64,000 bases of DNA, from assembly GCA_023418595.1 (NCBI GenBank), contig JAEZZI010000020.1, positions 62,001 through 126,000 of the forward strand, written 5' to 3'. How positions within the stretch are numbered: the first letter of the stretch is position 1; the number at the start of each line of letters is the position of its first letter. A program made the position numbers and the translations under genes. The notes beneath the pieces are model-generated. The model searched no databases. It saw only the letters and a program-made list of their open reading frames with translations, and was not told the DNA's origin. Below, one piece after another: positions 16,025 through 24,818 of the stretch. This DNA is from Pseudomonadota bacterium. GTDB taxonomy: Bacteria > Pseudomonadota > Alphaproteobacteria > Sphingomonadales > Sphingomonadaceae.

Positions 16025-17904
16025 TGTGCGGCATTGCGGGGATATTCTACCCCGCTACTCCCAAGCCGGTCGATCCTGCGCGCATCGCGATGATGACCGA
16101 CGCGCTGGCGCATCGCGGCCCCGACGGTTCTGGGGTATGGACTGCGCCGGGCATCGGGCTTGGCCATCGCCGCCTGTCGATCATCGATCTGGGCGGCGGC
16201 GCGCAGCCGATGACCGACGATGCGCTGGCGGTCAGCTATAACGGCGAAATCTACAATTTCCGCGAAGTCCGCGACGAATTGAAGGCCAAGGGCGCGCGGT
16301 TCCGCACCAAGAGCGATACCGAAGTGCTGCTGCACGGCTGGCGCGCCTGGGGACCGGATCTGCTGTCGCGGCTGAACGGCATGTTCGCCTTCGCGCTGTA
16401 TGACGGCGAGCGTCAGACATTGTTTCTCGCGCGCGACCGGATGGGGGTGAAGCCGCTGCACCTAGTCACCCTGTCGGACGGCGGCATCGCGTTCGCGTCC
16501 GAGCTGAAAGGGCTGCTCGCGCACCCGCTGGTGCGGCGCTCGCCCGACATTCGCGCGATCGAGGATTATCTGACGCTCGGCTATGTGCCCGACGATGCGT
16601 GTATCGTCGCAGGCGTGGAGAAGCTCCCCGCCGGACATTTCCTGATGATCGAACGTGGCAAGCCGGTGCCGCGCCCGACCCAGTGGTGGGACATCGACTT
16701 TTCGAAGCGCGCCAAGGGATCGACTGCCGACCTGACGGCGGAGTTGACCGGGCATCTGCGCGCGGGGGTGCGGTCGCGCATGGTCGCCGACGTGCCGCTG
16801 GGCGCGTTCCTGTCGGGCGGCGTCGACAGCTCCGCGGTCGTCGCGCTGATGGCCGAGGCGAGCCGGTCGCCGGTCAAGACCTGCACCATCGGTTTCGACG
16901 AGGCTGGCCATGACGAACGCGCGCACGCCGCGCTGATCGCCGAACGCTTCGCCACCGATCACCGCATCCGGACCGTGGACGCCGACGATTTCGGCCTGAT
17001 CGATACGCTGACCGCGGCATTCGGCGAGCCTTTCGCCGATGCCTCTGCGCTAGCCACCTATCGCGTCTGCCAATTAGCGCGCGAACAGGTGACGGTGGCG
17101 CTGTCGGGCGACGGCGCGGACGAGGCGATGGCCGGGTATCGCCGCCACAAATTCTTTGCCGCCGAAGAGCGGGTGCGCGGGCTGATTCCCGATGCCCAGC
17201 GCGCAAAATGGTTCGGCAAGTTGGGGGCGCTCTATCCCAAGGCCGACTGGGCGCCGCGTCCCCTGCGCGCCAAATCGACGCTGCTGGCGCTCGCGGCGAC
17301 CAGCGGTCAGGCCTATGCCGACGCGGTCGGCGTGACCACGCATCCCGACCGCCAGCGCCTCTATTCGGACGCCATGCGCCGCGCGCTCGGCAATCATCGC
17401 GGCGAGACGCGGATCGTCGAGACGATGCGCGATGCGCCGGCACGTGACGCGCTCGACCGCGCGCAATATGCCGATTTCAAACATTGGCTGCCGGGCGACA
17501 TCCTGACCAAGGTCGATCGCACCAGCATGGCCGTCAGCCTTGAGGCGCGCGAGCCGTTGCTCGACCACCGGCTGATCGAATTTGCCGCAACGCTGCCGCC
17601 GTCGATGCGGATAAGCGGCGGCGAAGGCAAATGGCTGATGAAGAAGGCGATGGAGCCTTATTTGCCCAAATCGATCCTATATCGCCCCAAGATGGGGTTC
17701 GTGACCCCGATCAGCGCCTGGTTTCGCGGCAGCCTGGCGGGCGAGGCGATGGCGCTTGCCAAATCGCCGGTGCTGGGCGCGTGGTTCGATCCTCAGACGA
17801 TTCAGACGATCGCTGCCGATCACCAGTCGGGCCGCGCCGAACATGGCCGGACGCTGTGGCAACTCCTGATGCTCGACCGTTCGGCCAGGCGGCTGTTCGG
17901 CTGA
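16024..17904 (+). CDS. XrtA/PEP-CTERM system amidotransferase (asparagine synthase-like)
   Basis: A 626-residue glutamine-dependent amidotransferase. It starts MCGIAGIF, so Cys2 becomes the N-terminal nucleophile of the glutaminase domain after Met removal. The C-terminal synthetase domain has the ATP pyrophosphatase loop LSGGVDSSAV (residues 263-272) and ALSGDGADEAMAGYRRHKF. In exopolysaccharide clusters this family probably amidates a uronic acid or an aminoacyl modification, not free aspartate (inference). It is the last gene of the run of overlapping XrtA genes. The next gene, ndk, follows an 80-bp gap. Confidence 0.93.
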   Translation: MCGIAGIFYPATPKPVDPARIAMMTDALAHRGPDGSGVWTAPGIGLGHRRLSIIDLGGGAQPMTDDALAVSYNGEIYNFREVRDELKAKGARFRTKSDTEVLLHGWRAWGPDLLSRLNGMFAFALYDGERQTLFLARDRMGVKPLHLVTLSDGGIAFASELKGLLAHPLVRRSPDIRAIEDYLTLGYVPDDACIVAGVEKLPAGHFLMIERGKPVPRPTQWWDIDFSKRAKGSTADLTAELTGHLRAGVRSRMVADVPLGAFLSGGVDSSAVVALMAEASRSPVKTCTIGFDEAGHDERAHAALIAERFATDHRIRTVDADDFGLIDTLTAAFGEPFADASALATYRVCQLAREQVTVALSGDGADEAMAGYRRHKFFAAEERVRGLIPDAQRAKWFGKLGALYPKADWAPRPLRAKSTLLALAATSGQAYADAVGVTTHPDRQRLYSDAMRRALGNHRGETRIVETMRDAPARDALDRAQYADFKHWLPGDILTKVDRTSMAVSLEAREPLLDHRLIEFAATLPPSMRISGGEGKWLMKKAMEPYLPKSILYRPKMGFVTPISAWFRGSLAGEAMALAKSPVLGAWFDPQTIQTIAADHQSGRAEHGRTLWQLLMLDRSARRLFG

Positions 17905-17984
17905 CCGCGCTTGCCTTTGGGCGGCTCGCCGACTAGGGGAGCGCCACTTTCCCAACCCTCAATTTTTCAGGAGCTGCGACCACC

Positions 17985-18407
17985 ATGGCCGCCACCCGTA
18001 CCTTTTCGATCATCAAGCCCGACGCCACCCGCCGCAACCTGACCGGTGCGGTCACCAAGATGCTCGAGGAAGCCGGCCTGCGCGTCGTCGCGTCCAAGCG
18101 TATCCAGATGACCAAGGAACAGGCCGAGGGCTTCTATGCGGTCCACAAGGAACGCCCTTTCTTCAACGACCTGGTGTCGTTCATGATTTCGGGGCCGGTC
18201 GTCGTGCAGGTGCTGGAAGGCGAAAACGCCGTACAGCGCAACCGCGACATCATGGGTGCGACCAACCCGGAAAACGCCGAACCCGGCACGATCCGCAAGG
18301 AACTCGCCGAATCGATCGAAGCCAATTCGGTTCACGGTTCGGATTCGGAAGAGAATGCGAAGATCGAAATCGACTACTTCTTCAAGCCCGAAGAGATTGT
18401 GGGCTGA
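17985..18407 (+). CDS. ndk: Nucleoside diphosphate kinase
   Basis: The 140-residue protein has the standard length. It transfers the gamma phosphate of ATP to other nucleoside diphosphates through a phospho-His intermediate. The active site is NSVHGSDS with His117, and the N-terminal TFSIIKPDATRRN is the substrate-binding start. A CAGGAG ribosome binding site lies about 9 bases before the ATG. It has its own 80-bp upstream gap and is followed by a repeat element, so it is probably a single-gene transcription unit. Confidence 0.98.
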   Translation: MAATRTFSIIKPDATRRNLTGAVTKMLEEAGLRVVASKRIQMTKEQAEGFYAVHKERPFFNDLVSFMISGPVVVQVLEGENAVQRNRDIMGATNPENAEPGTIRKELAESIEANSVHGSDSEENAKIEIDYFFKPEEIVG

Positions 18408-18412
18408 CCTTT

Positions 18413-18540
18413 AGCTCCTCCCCCATCGGGGGAGGGGGACCATCCGCAGGATGGTGGAGGGGGTTGGCCGCGAGCGTTGCGCTGCTTGGCGCCCCCTCCG
18501 TCAGCACTATATGCTGCCACCTCTCCCGAGGGGGGAGGAA
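18413..18540. repeat. Intergenic repeat, family C (CTCCCCC/GGGGGAG type)
   Basis: This 128-bp element starts with CTCCCCCATCGGGGGAG, continues with CCATCCGCAGGATGG and ends with CTCTCCCGAGGGGGGAG, so it has a small hairpin at each end and complementary CCCCCTCC/GGAGGGGG stretches inside. It fills the whole gap between the convergent ndk and yjbR-like genes and abuts the latter's stop. Similar elements are common in alphaproteobacterial genomes; only this copy is in the window. Confidence 0.7.
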
Positions 18541-18918
18541 TTATCTGCCGCCTGCCTCCAGCAACCTGCGCGGCGCGACCAGTTCCCAGCTGATCGCGAC
18601 CCGGTCGCCGACATGGTCCCAGTCGGTGTCATCCGCGCCCACCCGGATAGCGACCCAGCCCGACGGCCCGAGATAGGGCGGCTTGTAATAAAGATCGGGG
18701 TCATGCTCGATCAGCATCGCCTGTTCCTCGACGCCGCTGGTCTTGACCAGCACCGCGGTCTCGCCATTGGCGTGATGATCGTGGCTGAAATAGGCGAATG
18801 CCTTGCCCTTTTCGATGTAGAACATCGGCGCGCCGTGGGAGACTTTCTCCGCCGTCTCGGGCAGCGCAAGCGCGATTTCACGTAATTTGGCGATATGGGC
18901 TTCGGGATCGGGACTCAT
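18541..18918 (-). CDS. MmcQ/YjbR family protein
   Basis: A 125-residue YjbR-like protein with a CyaY-like fold. Recognisable stretches are ALPETAEKVSHGAPMFYIEKGKAF near the N-terminus and the basic/aromatic LYYKPPYLGPSGWVAI region that led to a DNA-binding proposal for the family. The biological role is not established. Its ATG overlaps the purN stop by one codon register (TGATG arrangement at 18915-18918), so it is co-translated with purN, although no functional link to purine synthesis is known. Confidence 0.88.
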   Translation of the reverse strand: MSPDPEAHIAKLREIALALPETAEKVSHGAPMFYIEKGKAFAYFSHDHHANGETAVLVKTSGVEEQAMLIEHDPDLYYKPPYLGPSGWVAIRVGADDTDWDHVGDRVAISWELVAPRRLLEAGGR

Positions 18919-19487
18919 CGCTGCACGAACTCCGCAAGGATCTTGGGATAGAGGCGATGTTCCTCGACCAGCACGCGGGCGGCAAGGCTTTCCGGCGTGT
19001 CGTCCGGCAGGATCGGTACGCGTGCCTGACCCAGCACCTCGCCGCCGTCCAGTTCCTCGGTCACGACATGAACCGAACAGCCCGCCTCCGCATCGCCCGC
19101 GTCGATGGCACGGGCGTGGGTGTCGAGGCCCTTGTATTTGGGCAGCAGCGAGGGGTGGATGTTGATGATCCGCCCGCGCCAGCGTGCGACGAAATCGTCG
19201 GAGAGCAGGCGCATATAGCCGGCCAGCGCGATGATTTCGACGCCCGCGGAACGCAATGCGCGGTCGATTTCGGCTTCATAGGCGGGCTTGCCGATGCCCT
19301 TGGGCGACAGCGCAAAGGTGGGGATGGCATTGTCGCGGGCGAAGGTCAGGCCGGGGGCGTCGGGTTTGTCGGACGCGACCAGCGCGATTTCATAGGGGCA
19401 GGCCGGATCGCATATGGCCTCGGCCAGCGACATCATGTTCGAGCCGCGGCCCGAAATCAGGATGCCGACTTTCACGCGATCAGCCAC
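18915..19487 (-). CDS. purN: Phosphoribosylglycinamide formyltransferase
   Basis: A 190-residue GART enzyme: transfers the formyl group of 10-formyl-THF to GAR, step 3 of purine synthesis. Near the start GILISGRGSNM binds the substrate phosphate, and INIHPSLLPKYKG carries the catalytic His; the catalytic Asp is further downstream in LDGGEVLGQA. The start is taken as GTG at 19487, since GGAGG sits 4 bases before it; a TTG at 19511 lacks this and lies inside the upstream repeat. It follows purM on the same strand, with an inverted repeat between the two genes. Confidence 0.94.
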   Translation of the reverse strand: MADRVKVGILISGRGSNMMSLAEAICDPACPYEIALVASDKPDAPGLTFARDNAIPTFALSPKGIGKPAYEAEIDRALRSAGVEIIALAGYMRLLSDDFVARWRGRIINIHPSLLPKYKGLDTHARAIDAGDAEAGCSVHVVTEELDGGEVLGQARVPILPDDTPESLAARVLVEEHRLYPKILAEFVQR

Positions 19488-19517
19488 ACATCCTCCGTTC
19501 GCTTCGGCCAAACGCTT

Positions 19518-19594
19518 CCGTTTGTTTCGTGCGAAGTCGAGAAACGCTCACGAGCGCCTAGTTCCCGGTTCTCGACTTCGCTCGAAACGAACGG
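19518..19594. repeat. Intergenic inverted repeat, family B (CCGTTCGTTTCG...CGAAACGAACGG)
   Basis: Arms at 19518-19543 and 19569-19594 are 26 bases each and nearly fully complementary (two mismatches), with a 25-base loop. It lies between purM and purN on the minus strand, so it would form a stem-loop in the purM-purN mRNA and could set the ratio of the two products or stabilise the upstream transcript (inference). Related copies are at 38900 and, in a variant form, at 46156. Confidence 0.75.
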
Positions 19595-19601
19595 AGAGGG
19601 G

Positions 19602-20708
19602 TTAGCCATTATGCGTCGCGGTCCAGTCGGTTGCGCTGGCAAACGAACCCGCAGGCCCGGCCACGGTGCAGCCCTTCTCTCCGGCCTCGACCTGGCCGAT
19701 GCGGAACACGCGCTCACCCGCTGCTTCCAGCGCCTGCGTCACGCCCGCAACCTCGTCCTCAGCGAGCACCACGACCATGCCGATCCCGCAGTTGAAAGTG
19801 CGCGCCATTTCCTCGGGCACGATCGCGCCTTCGGATTGGAAAAAGCCCATCAGCGCGGGCAAGTCCCAAGCCCCGGCATCGACCACCGCGTGGCATCCGG
19901 CGGGCATCACCCGCGGGATATTTTCCAGCAGGCCGCCGCCGGTGATGTGCGCGAGCGCATGGATGCGACCGGCCTGCACCAGCGGCAGCAGCGCCTTCAC
20001 GTAAATACGCGTCGGCGCCATCAGCGCATCGAGCAGGCTTTGCGAGCCGTCAAATGGGGCAGGGGCATTCAAAGCCCAACCCTTGTCCACCGCCAGTCGG
20101 CGCACCAGCGAGAAGCCGTTGGAATGGACGCCGTTTGACGCCAGCCCCAGGATCACGTCGCCCGCCGCTACCTTGTTGCCGGTCAGCAACCGGTCGCGTT
20201 CGACCGCGCCGACGCAGAAGCCCGCCAGATCGTAATCGGCGTCGGCATACATGCCCGGCATTTCCGCGGTCTCGCCGCCGATGAGCGCGCAGCCCGCCTG
20301 TCGGCACCCCTCGGCGATCCCCGCGATCACGCGGGTCGCGACATCATTGTCCAGTTTCCCGCTGGCGTAGTAATCGAGAAAGAACAGAGGCTCGGCCGCC
20401 TGCACGATCAGGTCGTTGGCGCACATCGCGACCAGATCGATGCCGACCCCGTCATGCGCGTCATGTTCGATCGCCAGTTTCAGCTTGGTGCCGACGCCGT
20501 CATTGGCCGCGACCAGCAGCGGATCGCTGTACCCGGCAGCCTTGGGGTCGAACACGCCACCGAACCCGCCAAGGTCTGCGTCCGCGCCGGGACGCCGCGT
20601 GGAACGAGCCAGCGGTCCGATCGCGCGGACCAGTGCGTTGCCCGCATCGATCGAAACGCCCGCCTGGGCATAGGTATAGGGGCCGTTCGGCTTCGCTTCG
20701 TCGCTCAT
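19602..20708 (-). CDS. purM: Phosphoribosylformylglycinamidine cyclo-ligase (AIR synthetase)
   Basis: A 368-residue PurM: ATP-dependent ring closure of FGAM to AIR, step 5 of purine synthesis. YTYAQAGVSIDAGNALV is the typical N-terminus, DGVGTKLKLA and ALIGGETAEMPGMY are the conserved nucleotide and substrate stretches, and HITGGGLLENIPRV follows in the second domain. The start is the ATG at 20708 (MSDEAK); an ATG two codons upstream is possible, and neither has a strong ribosome binding site. It is divergent from the DUF2066 gene across about 65 bp, which must hold both promoters. Confidence 0.96.
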   Translation of the reverse strand: MSDEAKPNGPYTYAQAGVSIDAGNALVRAIGPLARSTRRPGADADLGGFGGVFDPKAAGYSDPLLVAANDGVGTKLKLAIEHDAHDGVGIDLVAMCANDLIVQAAEPLFFLDYYASGKLDNDVATRVIAGIAEGCRQAGCALIGGETAEMPGMYADADYDLAGFCVGAVERDRLLTGNKVAAGDVILGLASNGVHSNGFSLVRRLAVDKGWALNAPAPFDGSQSLLDALMAPTRIYVKALLPLVQAGRIHALAHITGGGLLENIPRVMPAGCHAVVDAGAWDLPALMGFFQSEGAIVPEEMARTFNCGIGMVVVLAEDEVAGVTQALEAAGERVFRIGQVEAGEKGCTVAGPAGSFASATDWTATHNG

Positions 20709-20773
20709 GGCCATGCGCGTTAGCCACATCGTGCTTGGATTTCCACTCACACCGCGTCAAAAGGGCGGCGCAC

Positions 20774-22024
20774 ATGGCCAGTCGTAACGTTTTCCGCATC
20801 GCCGCTTCATTGTCCGCGCTCGCGCTGGTCGCGACCGGGACCGCTGTCGTCGCGCAAATGGACGAAGCGGGCGACCGGGTTGATTCGTCGGGCAGCTTCG
20901 AGGTGACCGGCATCGTCGTCGACGTGCGCGGCGCAACCGCGGATCAGGCGCGGCAGAATGGTTGGCGACTGGCGCAACGCAAGGGCTGGCAGCAATTGTC
21001 GCAGCGGCTGCGGGGCAGCCCGTCGTCGCTCCCCGATTCGGCGCTGAACGGCCTCGTCACCGGGATCGTCATCGAGAACGAACAGATCGGACCCAATCGC
21101 TATGTCGCGCGGCTGGGCGTCAATTTCAGCCGCGCACGCGCCGGACAGTTGCTGGGCGTCGCAGTCACCGTTCCGCGCTCGCCGCCGATGCTGGTCGTGC
21201 CGGTGCAGATTTCGGGCGGCGCGGCGACCGTTTACGAGCGCGATACCGAATGGAATCAGGCTTGGAATCGCTATCGCACCGCGGGCTCCACGATCGATTA
21301 TGTCCGCCTGACCGGCACTGGTCCCGATGCGCTGCTGCTCAATCAGGGACAGACCGGGCGGCGCGGGCGGGGCTGGTGGCGTCAGATCCTGAACCAGTAT
21401 GGCGCGCGCGACATGGTGATCCCGCAGGTCGAACTGTATCGCCAGTTTCCCGGCGGGCCGGTGGTGGGCGTGTTCACCGCCGGATACGGTCCCGACAATA
21501 TCGAGCTTGAGCGTTTTTCGCTGCGCGTGCGCGACGCCGACGGCATTCCGGCGCTGCTGGACGAGGGCATTCGACGCCTCGACGCCGCCTATCAGCGCGG
21601 CCTGGCCAGCGGCATCCTTCGCCCCGACGCGCTGCTCAGTTTCGTACCGCCCTCCGAACAGCCCGAGGAAGTCGCGCCTGTCGAATTGCCGGTGGAGGAA
21701 GGCCCCACCAGCGTCGCTCCGGCCCCGACCACCACGGGCCAGAGCTTTGCGATCCAGTATGACAGCCCCGGCGTCGGTGCGGTGTCGTCGTCCGAAGCGG
21801 CGCTCAGGGCCATACCCGGCGTGTCGGCGGCCAATACCAGCAGCCTGGCGCTGGGCGGCGTGTCGGTGATGAGCGTGACCTATAACGGCTCGCTGTCGGC
21901 ATTGCGCCAGCAGCTTGAAGCACGCGGCTGGCAGGTTCAGGAAGGGCCGGGAACACTGCGCATCCGCCGCGCCGCGCCCGCCCCCGCCGCGTCGGCGGAG
22001 GGCCCGGAGCCCGACGGCGAATGA
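20774..22024 (+). CDS. DUF2066 domain-containing exported protein
   Basis: A 416-residue protein of unknown function. The N-terminus is a signal peptide (a hydrophobic stretch ending TAVVAQ), followed by a DUF2066 domain: FEVTGIVVDVRGATADQARQ, then LAQRKGWQQLSQRLRG and a long beta-rich section to about residue 290. A Pro/Thr-rich linker (about 295-325) leads to a small C-terminal alpha/beta domain and an Ala/Pro-rich tail. In many alphaproteobacteria this family precedes the Hda gene, as here, where stop and start overlap (ATGA at 22021-22024). A periplasmic location is inferred. Confidence 0.85.
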   Translation: MASRNVFRIAASLSALALVATGTAVVAQMDEAGDRVDSSGSFEVTGIVVDVRGATADQARQNGWRLAQRKGWQQLSQRLRGSPSSLPDSALNGLVTGIVIENEQIGPNRYVARLGVNFSRARAGQLLGVAVTVPRSPPMLVVPVQISGGAATVYERDTEWNQAWNRYRTAGSTIDYVRLTGTGPDALLLNQGQTGRRGRGWWRQILNQYGARDMVIPQVELYRQFPGGPVVGVFTAGYGPDNIELERFSLRVRDADGIPALLDEGIRRLDAAYQRGLASGILRPDALLSFVPPSEQPEEVAPVELPVEEGPTSVAPAPTTTGQSFAIQYDSPGVGAVSSSEAALRAIPGVSAANTSSLALGGVSVMSVTYNGSLSALRQQLEARGWQVQEGPGTLRIRRAAPAPAASAEGPEPDGE

Positions 22025-22635
22025 CCCAATTCGACCTGCCGCTCGGCTGGCCGGAAGAATTGGGCGACGACGATTTTCTGGTGTCCCCCGCCAATGCGCA
22101 GGCGGTCCAGCAACTGGAACGCTGGGCGACCTGGCCGGTGATGGCGGCGCTCATCGTGGGGCCACGCAAATCGGGGCGCACGCTTTTGGCGCGGGTTTTT
22201 TCGGCCAAGACCGGTGCTGCGATCATCGACAATGCCGAAAGCGTTGCCGAAGCCGACATCTTCCACGCCTGGAACCAGGCGCAGGCACTGCACAAGCCGC
22301 TAGTGATCGTCGCCGATGCCGCCCCCCCCGAATGGCCGGTGCGATTGCCCGATCTGCGCTCGCGGCTGGGGGCGACGCCGGTGCTTCGGATCAACCTTCC
22401 CGACGATGCGTTGGTCCATGACCTGCTCGCGCATCTGATCGAGCGGCGTCGGCTGGATGCGCGGCCCGAGGTGATCCGCTGGCTCGCCCGGCGGATCGAG
22501 CGCAGCTATGTCGCGATCCTGATGGTCGTCGATGCGCTGGAACAGGAAAGCTGGCGGCGCGGATCGGGCCGCTTGTCCATCCCCGTGGCAAAGGCCACAT
22601 TGACCGAGCACAAGCTGCTCAACGAGGGTGCATGA
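22021..22635 (+). CDS. hdaA: HdaA, DnaA-homologue regulator of replication initiation
   Basis: This 204-residue Hda homologue is DnaA domain III only. The N-terminus TQFDLPLGW contains the QFDLPL-like beta-clamp binding motif that Hda uses to bind DnaN. The P-loop reads VGPRKSGRT, and the C-terminal lid includes LARRIERSYVAILMVVDALE with the sensor II region. Together with the loaded sliding clamp it stimulates ATP hydrolysis on DnaA and prevents over-initiation. It overlaps both the DUF2066 gene and ppk1 by 4 bases, so all are probably one operon. Confidence 0.92.
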   Translation: MTQFDLPLGWPEELGDDDFLVSPANAQAVQQLERWATWPVMAALIVGPRKSGRTLLARVFSAKTGAAIIDNAESVAEADIFHAWNQAQALHKPLVIVADAAPPEWPVRLPDLRSRLGATPVLRINLPDDALVHDLLAHLIERRRLDARPEVIRWLARRIERSYVAILMVVDALEQESWRRGSGRLSIPVAKATLTEHKLLNEGA

Positions 22636-24818
22636 CCACGCGAACGGCCGCCAATGTGAACGACGAAGACGACGATCCGTTCGTATCCAACAGCGGTTCG
22701 GCACGGCTGTTCAACCGCGAATTGTCGTGGCTGGCGTTCAATCGCCGGGTGCTGGAGGAAACGTGCAACGCCGCGCATCCGTTGCTGGAGCGCGTGCGGT
22801 TCCTGTCCATCTCTGCGTCGAATCTCGACGAATTCTTCATGGTCCGCGTGGCGGGGCTGAAGGGCCAGCAGCTCCAGGATGTCGAGCAGCGCTCGTCCGA
22901 CGGGCTGACCCCCGGCCAGCAACTTGCGGCAATCGTGCGCGAGGCGGCGGCGTTGGTCGACGATCAGCAGGCGGTGTGGAAAGACCTGCGCCGTGAACTG
23001 GCTGCCGAACGGATCGAAGTGCTGGTCGAAAGCGACATCACCGGCGAGATCGAGGATTGGCTTTCGCAATATTTCCGCGAGCAGCTTTATCCCGTGCTGA
23101 CGCCCCAGGCGCTGGACCCTGCGCATCCCTTTCCATTCATCCCCAACCGGGGCCTGAGCGTCATATTCGATCTGGTGCGGGAATCGGATGGCGAGCGCAT
23201 CCGCGAACTGGTCTTGCTGCCGCCGTCCCTGCCGCGGTTCGTGCGGATGCCCGGCGATCCGGCGCGCTATGTCGCGGTCGAGCGGCTGATCGAGCGATTC
23301 TCGGCAATCCTGTTCCCCGGTTATCAGGTACGCGGTGCATCGGCATTCCGGGTGCTGCGCGACAGCGATATCGAGATCGAGGAAGAGGCCGAGGATCTGG
23401 TCCTCTATTTCCGGTCGGCGATCAAACGCCGTCGGCGCGGGCGCGTGATCCGCATGGAGGTCGAGGACGACATCTTTGCCGAACTGGAAGCGGTGTTGCA
23501 GGAGGAACTGGGCGGCGGCGACGCGGTGCTGTCCGAACGCGGCGGGCTGATCGGCATCGCTGACCTGGCCTTTCTGGTCGAGGAAGACCGACCCGATCTG
23601 AAATTCCCGCCCTACTCGCCGCGATTCCCCGAACGCATTCGCGAATATGGCGGCGACTGCTTCGCGGCGATCCGTGCGAAGGACATCGTCGTTCATCATC
23701 CGTATGAGACGTTCGACGTGGTGCTTGCTTTCCTCAAACAAGCCGCCGCCGACCCCGACGTGGTCGCGATCAAGCAGACGCTCTACCGCGCGGGCAAGCA
23801 GTCCGCCGTCGTCAACGCGCTGATCGCGGCGGCCGAAGCGGGCAAGTCGGTGACCGCGGTGGTCGAGCTGAAGGCGCGGTTCGACGAGGAACAGAATCTG
23901 CTCTGGGCCTCTGCGCTCGAACGCGCCGGGGTTCAGGTCGTCTATGGCTTTATCGACTGGAAGACGCACGCCAAGGTATCGATGGTCGTCCGGCGCGAAG
24001 GCGGACAATACCGAAGCTACTGCCATTTCGGCACCGGCAATTATCATCCCCAGACCGCGCGCATCTATACCGACCTCAGTTTCTTCACCGCCGATCCGCG
24101 GCTGGGGCGCGATGCGGCGCAGCTGTTCAACTATATCACCGGCTATGTGCAGCCCGACGCGCTTGAATTGCTGTCGCTGTCGCCGCGCGACATGCGGGGC
24201 GATATTCTGGCGCTGATCGATGCCGAGATCGACCATGCGCGCGCCGGACGACCGGGCGCGGTGTGGGCGAAGATGAATTCGCTGGTCGATCCCATCCTGA
24301 TCGAAAAACTCTACGAGGCGAGCGAAGCGGAGGTAGAGGTCGAACTGATCGTGCGCGGGATATGCTGTCTGCGGCCCGGAGTGCCGGGCATGTCGGAGAA
24401 TATTCGGGTCAAATCGGTGGTCGGGCGCTTCCTGGAACATAGCCGCATCTGGGCATTCGGGCGCGGCAAGACGCTGCCGAACGACGGGGCGCGGGTCTAT
24501 ATCTCGTCGGCCGACTGGATGCCGCGCAACCTCGACCGCCGGGTCGAATATATGCTTCCCGTGCTCAACCCCACGGTGCACGATCAGGTGCTGGACCAAG
24601 TGATGGTTGCCAATCTGATCGACAGCGAACAGAGCTGGGAATTGCAGCCGGACGGCAGCTATACTCGGATCGAGTCCGGGTCGAACCCGTTCAACCTCCA
24701 CCGCTATTTCATGACCAACCCGTCGCTGTCGGGCCGCGGCGCAGCGCTCGAATCGCGCGAATCGATGCCGCAGAAACTGTCGCTGCGGCGTCGCCGCGCG
24801 ATCCACCGCGAACCCTGA
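22632..24818 (+). CDS. ppk1: Polyphosphate kinase 1
   Basis: A 728-residue PPK1: polymerises the terminal phosphate of ATP into polyphosphate. The N domain starts with LFNRELSWLAFNRRVLEE. The two phospholipase-D-like C domains hold KTHAKVSM, whose His446 is the expected phospho-histidine, and FGTGNYHPQTA; the ATP tunnel region includes PYETFDVVLAFLKQAA. The length agrees with the family. It overlaps hdaA (ATGA at 22632-22635) and shares one base with the ppx start, so polyphosphate synthesis and breakdown are encoded in one transcript with a replication regulator. Confidence 0.97.
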   Translation: MTTRTAANVNDEDDDPFVSNSGSARLFNRELSWLAFNRRVLEETCNAAHPLLERVRFLSISASNLDEFFMVRVAGLKGQQLQDVEQRSSDGLTPGQQLAAIVREAAALVDDQQAVWKDLRRELAAERIEVLVESDITGEIEDWLSQYFREQLYPVLTPQALDPAHPFPFIPNRGLSVIFDLVRESDGERIRELVLLPPSLPRFVRMPGDPARYVAVERLIERFSAILFPGYQVRGASAFRVLRDSDIEIEEEAEDLVLYFRSAIKRRRRGRVIRMEVEDDIFAELEAVLQEELGGGDAVLSERGGLIGIADLAFLVEEDRPDLKFPPYSPRFPERIREYGGDCFAAIRAKDIVVHHPYETFDVVLAFLKQAAADPDVVAIKQTLYRAGKQSAVVNALIAAAEAGKSVTAVVELKARFDEEQNLLWASALERAGVQVVYGFIDWKTHAKVSMVVRREGGQYRSYCHFGTGNYHPQTARIYTDLSFFTADPRLGRDAAQLFNYITGYVQPDALELLSLSPRDMRGDILALIDAEIDHARAGRPGAVWAKMNSLVDPILIEKLYEASEAEVEVELIVRGICCLRPGVPGMSENIRVKSVVGRFLEHSRIWAFGRGKTLPNDGARVYISSADWMPRNLDRRVEYMLPVLNPTVHDQVLDQVMVANLIDSEQSWELQPDGSYTRIESGSNPFNLHRYFMTNPSLSGRGAALESRESMPQKLSLRRRRAIHREP

